A stretch of 12,269 bases of DNA, from the NCBI GenBank assembly GCA_009783775.1, contig WRCT01000041.1:1-12269 (forward strand). The letters are read 5' to 3'. A program made the position numbers and the translations under genes. The notes beneath the pieces are model-generated. The model did not search any database and had not been told where the DNA came from. It saw only the letters and a list, made by a program, of their open reading frames with translations. This DNA comes from Clostridiales bacterium (GTDB taxonomy: Bacteria > Bacillota > Clostridia > Christensenellales > CAG-138). Below, one piece after another: positions 1-5,936 of this stretch (its first letter is position 1; each line of letters opens with the position of its first letter).

Positions 1-1712
1 ACAATGGCGTTTAGGGCGGTCACACTGTCCGCCCTGGCGGCCGCGCCGGTATTGTTCACCGCGGTGCAGTGCAGCAACGCGATCTTGTCGGCCAAGACCG
101 CCTCCGTTCCGCCTTTGTTGCCCTGCAGTGTGCTGTTGGCAAGAATGGCCGTGACCGGGTCCCCCGCGTTCCAGGGTTGCGCATAGACCGCCGCGCCCTT
201 CGGCGCGCTGTTGCCGACCAGCACACAGGCGTTTAAGCTGGTGTCGCTGCCCGAGTATACCGCGCCGCCCCACACTGCGGCGGCATTGCCGGAAAACACA
301 CAGTTCACAAGGGGGATCTCTCCCGACGCGTTAATCCCCGCTGCATACAATCCGCCGCCGGTTTCGGCTGTGTTACCCGTAAAGCGACAGCGCTTGAACT
401 GCACCGCGCCATGAGACATATAGACGCCGCCGCCATAGGAGGCGTCATTTCTTGTGAAGGAATAGTCCGTAACCTCATTGAACCCCTCAAACGGCGCGGA
501 AGGCTCCAGGTACAGGCCGCCGCCTTTCTCGCCGGGGCCGTTCTCCGTAAAGTTGCAGCGCGCCATTTTGAAATAGCCACACACGAGGAGCCCTGCTCCG
601 TTGCCGTAATTGCTGTCACTGCTGTTTTTGGTAAAGGCGCAGTCCTCAATGAGAATGGGTCGCGCGCCCGCGACGACCCAGGCCCCGCCGCCGCCGAAAA
701 AGGAACTGTTTTGCTCAAAGACACATTTGCGCAGTACAAAGCTGTCCACGGTATTGTACTCCGCGTAGAGCCCGCCGCCGTACGCGCTGCCAACGTTGCG
801 TAAAAATGTGGAATTTGTAATGGAGATACGGTAATTGTAAGTGTAATTGTTTGCCATCCCCACATAGAGCCCGCCGCCCTTCGCTCCGGCGGCAACATTG
901 TCCTCAAAGGTACAGCCGTCTACGAAAACACTGCCCGCCGCATACAGTCCGCCGCCGCCCGTTCCGCCATTGTTGCCCTTAAAGGTACAGTTCTTCACCT
1001 TCGGGAGCGGAACGGCAGATTCGTTATTGAGATAGGCGCCGCCGCCTTTGTTAAGGCCGAAAACCGTGTTGTTCTCAAAGTGGCAGTTTTCCAGCGTAAC
1101 GCCGCCCCGCGCGAACAGTCCGCCGCCATTATCGCGCCACCAGCCGTCCCTGCCACAGGTGTTGTCGATAAAGGTACAGTCTTTGATTATAGTGCTGTTT
1201 TCTTCATCGGGGCCGTCCACACTCAGCCCGCCCCCGTCGAAGTTGGCGTAATTGTTCCGAAAGGCACAGCCGGTAATTTCTATATTTCCATTGTACTGGT
1301 GGATGCGCAATCCGCCGCCGTCGCCGCCGGCGTGCCCATTTTGAAAGGTCAGATTCTTTATGCGGGTTGTGCCGTCCCCAATCCAGCCTTCCATCAGCCG
1401 AAAGTCCTCCGCCCCCATTCGTCTGATGAGCACACCCGCCGCGCCACCGTCAATGGTCAGGTCCGCCTGTTCAAAATACAGGCCCTCGCTTGTGAGCGTT
1501 ACGGTCGTGACCCCCGCCGCGAATACTACGGTATCGCCGTCCTGCGCTTTGTTTTCCAAAATGTCACGCAAAGTGCCCGCACCGTCATCCAATCCGCTGG
1601 TCACATTCCAGGTCGTGCCCGCTGCGCTCGCGGGAACAGTCCACATGACGCAAAGCAGCAGAACCGCGAGCCCCAGGGCGAGAAAACGTTTCAGATTCAA
1701 ACCTCTGTTCAT
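1..1712 (-). CDS. Exported right-handed beta-helix protein with Pmp-like repeats (3' end off window)
   Basis: The frame is open from an ATG at 1710-1712 to the left edge: 570 complete codons and no stop. A Shine-Dalgarno-like AAGGAAGG lies about 8 bases upstream. Residues 1-30 look like a signal peptide: basic start, hydrophobic stretch around 11-25, and an ASA cleavage site at 28-30. A typical beta-helix entry follows (GAGTLRDIL, about 45-52, then DGDTVVF). From about 120 to 554 there are some 16 turns, each with an F/L-x-x-N motif (for example CAFRNN 149, CTFIDN 179, CTFKGN 242, CRFTGN 442, CVFSGN 471), most followed by GGGLY or GGGAY. The FxxN plus GGA/L pairing is the hallmark of chlamydial polymorphic membrane protein repeats and related parallel beta-helices. 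About 12 turns carry Cys two residues before the F or L. The protein is probably secreted or surface-exposed; an anchor, if any, would be beyond the edge. Adhesin or polysaccharide-binding roles are guesses. Confidence 0.88.
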   Translation of the reverse strand, partial: MNRGLNLKRFLALGLAVLLLCVMWTVPASAAGTTWNVTSGLDDGAGTLRDILENKAQDGDTVVFAAGVTTVTLTSEGLYFEQADLTIDGGAAGVLIRRMGAEDFRLMEGWIGDGTTRIKNLTFQNGHAGGDGGGLRIHQYNGNIEITGCAFRNNYANFDGGGLSVDGPDEENSTIIKDCTFIDNTCGRDGWWRDNGGGLFARGGVTLENCHFENNTVFGLNKGGGAYLNNESAVPLPKVKNCTFKGNNGGTGGGGLYAAGSVFVDGCTFEDNVAAGAKGGGLYVGMANNYTYNYRISITNSTFLRNVGSAYGGGLYAEYNTVDSFVLRKCVFEQNSSFFGGGGAWVVAGARPILIEDCAFTKNSSDSNYGNGAGLLVCGYFKMARCNFTENGPGEKGGGLYLEPSAPFEGFNEVTDYSFTRNDASYGGGVYMSHGAVQFKRCRFTGNTAETGGGLYAAGINASGEIPLVNCVFSGNAAAVWGGAVYSGSDTSLNACVLVGNSAPKGAAVYAQPWNAGDPVTAILANSTLQGNKGGTEAVLADKIALLHCTAVNNTGAAARADSVTALNAI

Positions 1713-1759
1713 AGCATTTACCTTCCTTGTTCCGAATTGTTCTTTAGAACCACCCTTTC

Positions 1760-1785
1760 ATTGTAGGGCGGGGTGGGCGTTCGCC
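1760..1785 (-). repeat. Possible degenerate copy of the GC-rich palindrome family
   Basis: Read on the minus strand, this leader segment of the beta-helix gene contains ACCCCGCCCTAC, close to the ACCCCGCCCCTAC end of the units at 2884-3111, and a GGCG-CGCC dyad at 1776-1785. The match is short and the element incomplete, so chance or decay are both possible. Confidence 0.3.
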
Positions 1786-1808
1786 GCTAATGAAATGCAA
1801 CTAAAAGT

Positions 1809-1839
1809 ATTACAAAGGTCCAAGCAGCTTTAATGTCAA
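1809..1839 (-). promoter_or_regulatory. Candidate promoter of the beta-helix gene
   Basis: On the minus strand a perfect -35 TTGACA (1834-1839) is followed 19 bases later by TGTAAT (1809-1814), a five-of-six match to the -10 box. The spacer is long, so this is tentative. It would give a 5' leader of about 90 bases, which contains a small dyad GTTCT-TT-AGAAC at 1739-1750. Confidence 0.4.
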
Positions 1840-1850
1840 GTCTTTTTCGC

Positions 1851-1867
1851 CAGAAATTACATTTCTG
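1851..1867. repeat. Small 7-bp inverted repeat downstream of the kinase gene
   Basis: CAGAAAT and ATTTCTG pair perfectly around a three-base loop. It lies just beyond the kinase stop codon, but on the minus strand no T-run follows, so a terminator function is weakly supported. Confidence 0.3.
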
Positions 1868-1870
1868 TGT

Positions 1871-1893
1871 CTTTCGCGTGGTTCGCGGTCAAA
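1871..1893. repeat. Stop-codon-overlapping repeat, copy 1
   Basis: This 23-base segment matches 3119-3141 at 20 of 23 positions; its core is CGCGTGGTTCGCGG. In both copies the repeat includes the stop codon of a minus-strand gene (here TGA of the kinase, 1889-1891). The core can fold as a CGCG-loop-CGCG hairpin. Confidence 0.6.
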
Positions 1894-2869
1894 CCGTTCC
1901 CAACAGCGCTCCCTCGCGCTCCCACGCCTCTAATTGGGCGCGGGTCGGGATATCGTGATAGGCGGGGCTGGCCAGCGCCTGCGCGGCGCAGCGATAACCC
2001 CACGCGACCGCCGTGCGCGCCGAACGGCCCAGGGCGCAGGCCGCGATAAAGCCGCCGTTGAACAGGTCGCCGCTGCCGACGGGGCTCACGGTGGGCACCG
2101 ATTGGAATGAAATTTCATGATATGCGCCGTCCGCGAAGAGATGGATGGGCCGCGCGCCGTCACGCGCGATGACCACGCGACCGGGTCGCGCCAGGCTTTG
2201 GGCGGCTTGTTTCAGGTCCTTGATACCGGTCAGCGGCGCGAACTCCTCCGCGCCGGAGCCGAAGATCACGTCGCTGGCGGCGATCGCCCGCTCGATCCGC
2301 GCCCTGCGCGCAGCATTTAGCCCGTGGTCCTCGACGCGCAGGTTGAGGTCAAAGGACACCACCGCCCCCGCTTTGCTGCAACGCTCCATGAAGTCCACCG
2401 TGGCCTCGTTGGCAAAACCGTTGCTGTGCAGCCAGCCCACCTGCGGCAACAGTTCGTCGCCCATGATCTCCCGCGTCAGGTCGGGCAGCTTGGCGTTCGG
2501 CCCCTCGTACAAATAGATGACCCGCTCCCCCGCCCCGTCCAGGATGGCGAAGATGAGATTGATCCGCTCCTTTTGCTTGCCCACCAACGAAACGTCCACG
2601 CCCTTTTGGGCGTAGGCGTCCAGCAGAAAGTCGCTGTACTCGTCCGTGCCGACCACGGAGAGCAGTTTGGGCTCAAGGCCGAGCAGGCCCAGCGCCGCGA
2701 CCGTGTGCCCGATACTGCCGCCCGCGCGCAGAATGGGTTTGGAAGGCGGGAGCGTGTCGCCCTCGGCAAGCAGGGCCAGGGCCTTTTTTGTATCGCCGTA
2801 GGGCAGGATAATGTCGGGGGAGATGTCCCCCGCGCAAAAGATTTTCCTGCCCCGAATGATTTGTTTCAT
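1889..2869 (-). CDS. PfkB-family carbohydrate/nucleoside kinase
   Basis: A 326-residue protein, the usual size for ribokinase/PfkB kinases, which transfer the ATP gamma-phosphate to a sugar or nucleoside hydroxyl in the cytoplasm. Seen in the sequence: the N-terminal signature around residues 49-64 (AGGSIGHTVAALGLLG), the substrate-lid segment, DLNLR at 174-178, and the C-terminal signature VGSGDLFNGG at 264-273 with the anion-hole GSGD and catalytic base Asp268. The start is fixed by GGAG six bases upstream of ATG at 2869. The TrpF-like gene ends 267 bases upstream on the same strand, and the two are probably co-transcribed, suggesting a shared pathway on a phosphorylated sugar. The motifs do not reveal the substrate; fructose, ribose, 2-keto-3-deoxygluconate or a nucleoside are all possible. 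The stop codon lies in a dispersed repeat. Confidence 0.9.
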   Translation of the reverse strand: MKQIIRGRKIFCAGDISPDIILPYGDTKKALALLAEGDTLPPSKPILRAGGSIGHTVAALGLLGLEPKLLSVVGTDEYSDFLLDAYAQKGVDVSLVGKQKERINLIFAILDGAGERVIYLYEGPNAKLPDLTREIMGDELLPQVGWLHSNGFANEATVDFMERCSKAGAVVSFDLNLRVEDHGLNAARRARIERAIAASDVIFGSGAEEFAPLTGIKDLKQAAQSLARPGRVVIARDGARPIHLFADGAYHEISFQSVPTVSPVGSGDLFNGGFIAACALGRSARTAVAWGYRCAAQALASPAYHDIPTRAQLEAWEREGALLGTV

Positions 2870-2883
2870 TGTGTTCTCCAGTG

Positions 2884-3111
2884 GCGGGCGATTGATAATC
2901 GCCCCTACGCGGTGCGTTGGTCAGGCGGGCGGGCCGGGGTCCCCGACAAGTCCGCAGACTTGTTGGGGTGGATGAAGACCCCGCCCCTACGGTTGTGTTG
3001 GTTAAACGGGCGGGCTGACCCCGCCCCTACGGTTGTGTTGGTTAAACGGGCGGGCTGACCCCGCCCCTACGGCTGCGTTGGTTCGGCGGGCGAATACTGT
3101 TCGCCCCTACG
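2884..3111. repeat. Cluster of five GC-rich palindromic units (REP-like)
   Basis: Five units fill most of the kinase/TrpF-like gap. Each is a stem starting GGGCG or GGGCGGG, a short loop, the complementary half, and then CTACG. Stems: 2886-2893/2897-2904 (GGGCGATT with AATCGCCC); 2927-2933/2979-2986 (GGGCGGG, enclosing a second hairpin around 2941-2968); 3008-3014/3020-3026; 3048-3054/3060-3066; and 3088-3094/3100-3106 (GGGCGAA with TTCGCCC). A following GYGTTGG segment is shared by the first four. Part of the cluster (2978-3083) is a tandem repeat of period 40. Stem bases differ between units but remain complementary. I see no coding frame here that resembles a real gene. Confidence 0.85.
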
Positions 3112-3118
3112 GCCGTAA

Positions 3119-3141
3119 TTTTCGCGTGGGTCGCGGTTAAA
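3119..3141. repeat. Stop-codon-overlapping repeat, copy 2
   Basis: Matches 1871-1893 at 20 of 23 positions, core CGCGTGGGTCGCGG, and includes the TAA stop (3137-3139) of the TrpF-like gene. Same placement relative to the gene end as copy 1. Confidence 0.6.
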
Positions 3142-3832
3142 TCTCTCTGGCCGCGCGGCGCGCGTTCTCCACAAAGAGCCGTGTCTTTTCGATGTCTTTG
3201 CGCAGGTAGACGCCGTTTTCCACGATCGTCGTTTTGGTCAGGCTGTCCACGCCGTAGGGGCGCACGGTTTGCACCGCCTCGTAGACATTGTCCGGCCCCA
3301 GTCCGCCCGCCAGAAAGACGGGAATATTGACCTCGTCCACAATGCGGCGGCTGATGTTCCAGTCGTGGGTGACGCCCGCCGCGCCAATGCCATTGAGTGT
3401 CGCGCCCACGTCGTTTGTGCCGACCGCGACCGAGTCGAGCATGAGAAAGTCGGCGTGGCCCTCATACCCCTTTGCCTTTGCCACGGCCTCGGGGCCCGTC
3501 ACCGCCACGGCCTGCATGATCCGAATGCCCGGCACGCGGGCGCGCAGTTTGGCGGAAAAGTCGGGCGTGGCGTAGACCGTATTGCAGAGATGCACGATGT
3601 CGGGCCGCAGCGCAGCCGCGATATCCAGCACGTCGTTCTCGTCCTTGTGCATGAGGATCGCCACCTTGACCGCGTAATGCCCGACCGCGTCAAAGACGGC
3701 CTTGGCCTGCTCAAACGACAGGGCCGCCGGACACATGGGATCGCCCAGCAGCAGGCCGATGTGGTCAATACCCGCGCGAACGCAGTCCAATGCCTCGTCG
3801 GGATATTGCAGAGAAAATACTTGTGTTACCAT
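3137..3832 (-). CDS. TrpF-like TIM-barrel protein (phosphoribosylanthranilate isomerase homologue, atypical active site)
   Basis: A 231-residue protein. The start is ATG at 3832, preceded by GAGGTG; upstream in-frame codons extend the frame to 3874 but have no ribosome site. TrpF (PRAI) features: a phosphate-binding LAGGLGPDNV at 174-183, LDS at 132-134 (the usual site of the catalytic Asp), HDW at 156-158 (TrpF usually FDW), and EQA at 41-43. Departures: the N-terminal KICG motif, whose Cys is the general base in TrpF, is replaced by QVFS; and the usual VDxSSGVE is VDSLTKT at 195-201. I therefore doubt that it makes tryptophan precursors. No other trp gene is in view, and its partner is a PfkB kinase, suggesting an isomerase, epimerase or aldolase acting on a phosphorylated sugar. 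The fold assignment is firm, the reaction is not. Confidence 0.75.
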   Translation of the reverse strand: MVTQVFSLQYPDEALDCVRAGIDHIGLLLGDPMCPAALSFEQAKAVFDAVGHYAVKVAILMHKDENDVLDIAAALRPDIVHLCNTVYATPDFSAKLRARVPGIRIMQAVAVTGPEAVAKAKGYEGHADFLMLDSVAVGTNDVGATLNGIGAAGVTHDWNISRRIVDEVNIPVFLAGGLGPDNVYEAVQTVRPYGVDSLTKTTIVENGVYLRKDIEKTRLFVENARRAAREI

Positions 3833-3862
3833 AAACTTCACCTCATTTGTTTTTCTATATCT

Positions 3863-3890
3863 ATCATACCACATCGGGGTTATTTTTCAA
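3863..3890 (-). promoter_or_regulatory. Promoter of the TrpF-like/kinase pair
   Basis: On the minus strand TTGAAA (3885-3890) is followed after 16 bases by TATGAT (3863-3868), with TG one base upstream of the -10 (TGGTATGAT, extended -10). This gives a leader of about 24 bases before the ATG at 3832. Confidence 0.6.
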
Positions 3891-3906
3891 CTGCGAACTT
3901 GTAACT
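3886..3906. repeat. Possible degenerate heptad array
   Basis: On the plus strand TTCAACT, GCGAACT and TGTAACT lie head to tail, three 7-base units each ending AACT. It sits between two genes and overlaps the -35 box above. Only one arm is seen, so relation to the complete heptad elements is tentative. Confidence 0.3.
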
Positions 3907-5770
3907 ATATCTTGCTTAACTCGTCCATCCACGCAGCCAGCTCATCCGTGTCGGCAAAGTGGATGGAGACGATGTATTCGTCGATCTGCACGGGAATGTA
4001 CAGGGCAACGGAGCCGTAGTACGGGCCCTCGTCGCGGTTGCCGATCGCGATATAGTAATCGTCCATCACCAAAAGGACAGAGCTGTTTGGGAAGGACACC
4101 AGGTCTCTTTCCTCCCAAAAGCCGCGGTCCTCTGTTTCCCGCTCCCCTGCCCCGCCGTCCGGAAGCAGGAAGGCAGGCACCGTGTTGCTGTACACGACAA
4201 AGCTCTCGATCCGGCTGCCATAAACATCGATCCAAGGGTAGGCGTATTCCTTCATCACCGGCAGCGCCAGGCTCCACTTGCCGCAGTTTCGCTTGAGCGC
4301 CAGCTGCCGCATCTCGGTAAAGGGGTTGGGGTACTCCCACTCCCCGCCCGCAGAGCGGGCGTCTGATGGGAAAAACGCCTTTGCCTTGGGCCCGTAGACC
4401 AGTTCCGCCAGCGTGGTCTGCCCAAAGTTCGGCGTGAGAATCTCCGCGTTATGGCAGGAGTTTTCGGGGCGAAAGGTGAAATCCGCGAGATCGTCCAGCC
4501 TGTCAAACCGAATGTCGTCGCCGCCGACGCTCCAGCTGGCGTCATAGCCTGAGAACTCCCGGGTTTGCATATAACACACATACTCCGGCCCGACATAGAG
4601 GGGAATGTCGGTAACGGAATAGCAATCTTCCTCGGGCTTGGGGGAGAAGATGGTTTCCATCACCGCGCTTTGGTCCTCGCCCAGCGGGCCGCAGAGCAGC
4701 TTGTTAAAATCCAGAATGCCCTCCCGCCAGTTGTATTCTTCTATGTGTTCGCTCCAGGACTCATACAGCTTATAGTTTTTCAGCGCGTACAGCCCGTCCT
4801 GGCGGGGGAAGATGATCTGTTCCTCATAGGTGTCGCAAAGGATTCTGCCGCCCTCCTTTCGGATAAAGAGCGTGCGCAGATTGCCGCGCGAATCGCTCAA
4901 GCCCAACAGCAGGCCGGGCAAGTCGTAGGCGACCGGCTCGCTTGTTTGCCGTTCGTTCGGTATCACAAAGGAAAGCGTTTCGCTGTCAAACAGGCATTTC
5001 GACGCTTCTGTTATCCGATAGTCTCCATATTGATAGACCATGGCCCGAACGGTGTCCCCCCACTGCTCCAGATGGACGCTGTCACATTCGTCAACCGTCA
5101 GCGGGATTTCGATGTTTTTTCCGACAGAAAAACCGTCGGCGCCCGGGGCATAAACATCGGCGCGCGGAGGCCATTTGATCTCCCTGTTCCTGCTGAATGC
5201 CGTATAGCTGTAATCGCTATGGGAAAGCTGAAAGACAAACACGCCGTCTTTGGTTTCAAAGACTTGAAGCTCTCCTTCGTCCCGCCATACATATTCGATG
5301 TCGCTGAAAAAGATGGTATCCCCGACGTATTGCAGAAAGGCACGGTCGGAATAACCGGACTTGCTGTTCAGCTCATATCTGATCCTTTGGATCGCGCCGC
5401 CGTTTTGGAGCGGGTACGCGGATATCTCCACGGTCAATGCCTCGCCGTCGAAGGTGTCATTGGTCAGCAACGCGGCGTATTCTGAGGTCAAAAGCGCCTG
5501 AATGCTCTCTCCCACGCCGTCGATGGCGTCCTGCCTTTCGAAAAAATCTTCGATGGCGTTCGCGTCGCGCGCCTGTTGGTTTAGCGCGGCGACCATTTCG
5601 GTAAATTCCTGCGGTTCCTGCGGTTCCATTGGCGTCTGCGCCTTTTCCGCCACACGCGTATAATGGCAGGCGCCGACGGACGCCGTCGCCATGAGGGCAA
5701 GGTGCAGTGCGATCGCCGCGACCACAAGCGCCGTGATCGCTATGGTTCCGACCTTTTTCCATTTTTGCAT
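3905..5770 (-). CDS. Exported protein of unknown function (621 residues)
   Basis: I do not recognise the family. The chosen start is ATG at 5768-5770 (MQKWKKVG), which puts a basic N-terminus right before a hydrophobic segment at about 7-32, as in a signal peptide or membrane anchor. The frame continues upstream to 5971, but that part would cross the divergent promoter region and has no ribosome site. The start's own ribosome site (GGGGG about 10 bases upstream) is weak; GTG two codons earlier is an alternative. SVGAC at 31-35 could be a lipobox with Cys35, though late in the sequence. A short Pro/Glu-rich linker with a repeated PQEP/EPQE (about 44-53) follows, then a long acidic region rich in Tyr, Trp and Asp, without internal repeats or further membrane segments. 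It is probably an extracytoplasmic soluble or lipid-anchored protein. Confidence 0.8.
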   Translation of the reverse strand: MQKWKKVGTIAITALVVAAIALHLALMATASVGACHYTRVAEKAQTPMEPQEPQEFTEMVAALNQQARDANAIEDFFERQDAIDGVGESIQALLTSEYAALLTNDTFDGEALTVEISAYPLQNGGAIQRIRYELNSKSGYSDRAFLQYVGDTIFFSDIEYVWRDEGELQVFETKDGVFVFQLSHSDYSYTAFSRNREIKWPPRADVYAPGADGFSVGKNIEIPLTVDECDSVHLEQWGDTVRAMVYQYGDYRITEASKCLFDSETLSFVIPNERQTSEPVAYDLPGLLLGLSDSRGNLRTLFIRKEGGRILCDTYEEQIIFPRQDGLYALKNYKLYESWSEHIEEYNWREGILDFNKLLCGPLGEDQSAVMETIFSPKPEEDCYSVTDIPLYVGPEYVCYMQTREFSGYDASWSVGGDDIRFDRLDDLADFTFRPENSCHNAEILTPNFGQTTLAELVYGPKAKAFFPSDARSAGGEWEYPNPFTEMRQLALKRNCGKWSLALPVMKEYAYPWIDVYGSRIESFVVYSNTVPAFLLPDGGAGERETEDRGFWEERDLVSFPNSSVLLVMDDYYIAIGNRDEGPYYGSVALYIPVQIDEYIVSIHFADTDELAAWMDELSKI

Positions 5771-5806
5771 GAACACAAAACCCCCGCCCTCATTTTTCGA
5801 CCCTAT

Positions 5807-5812
5807 TTTATA
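5807..5812 (-). promoter_or_regulatory. Candidate -10 box for the unknown exported gene
   Basis: On the minus strand GGGTATAAAAT contains TATAAA about 37 bases before the ATG at 5770. I see no good -35 at 16-18 bases, so an activator or a weaker site is possible. Confidence 0.35.
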
Positions 5813-5824
5813 CCCCAAAATCGT

Positions 5825-5846
5825 CACAAATGTATTCCACAAATGT
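5825..5846. promoter_or_regulatory. Direct repeat between divergent promoters, possible operator
   Basis: CACAAATGT occurs twice with a 13-base period (5825-5833 and 5838-5846), upstream of both divergent promoter candidates. A regulator binding here could affect both directions. No known operator consensus is recognised. Confidence 0.25.
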
Positions 5847-5860
5847 CTATCTGAGGATAA

Positions 5861-5888
5861 TTGTGTATTATGCATTGTGAATATGGAA
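5861..5888. repeat. Possible degenerate four-heptad array
   Basis: TTGTGTA, TTATGCA, TTGTGAA and TATGGAA follow each other without gaps (28 bases), resembling the right-arm heptads (TTGTACA/TTGTAGT) of the complete elements further right. It overlaps the -35 box of the DUF1385 promoter and lacks a clear partner arm, so AT-rich promoter sequence could produce the resemblance by chance. Confidence 0.25.
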
Positions 5889-5904
5889 CGGTATGTGGTA
5901 TACT
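5875..5904 (+). promoter_or_regulatory. Promoter of the plus-strand operon
   Basis: TTGTGA (5875-5880), an 18-base spacer and TATACT (5899-5904), preceded by TGG (extended -10). The predicted start near 5911 gives a leader of about 26 bases. The ATGTGGTAT segment is shared with the promoter of the TrpF-like gene. Confidence 0.6.
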
Positions 5905-5936
5905 TATTTTGGAATTTTAGGAGGCGAAGATAAGAT

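Noticed and set aside
411..1766. Plus-strand frames of up to 228 codons over the left end
   Set aside because: They are antisense to the beta-helix gene, whose minus-strand translation shows clear repeat structure; the GCC-rich glycine codons of the repeats keep the other frames open.
2324..3058. A 244-codon plus-strand frame
   Set aside because: Antisense to the kinase and continuing through the palindrome cluster; no family features.
2978..3083. A CRISPR-like array of 40-base repeats
   Set aside because: The repeats are contiguous with no unique spacers, and only two and a half copies are present; they are explained by duplication of palindromic units.
4565..5485. A 306-codon plus-strand open frame
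   Set aside because: It lies entirely antisense to the unknown exported gene, has no ribosome site, and its translation resembles no protein; GC-rich DNA readily keeps antisense frames open.
5771..5936. Riboswitch or T-box leader before the plus-strand operon
   Set aside because: The predicted leader is only about 26 bases, too short for a structured sensor, and no T-box or other consensus is visible.
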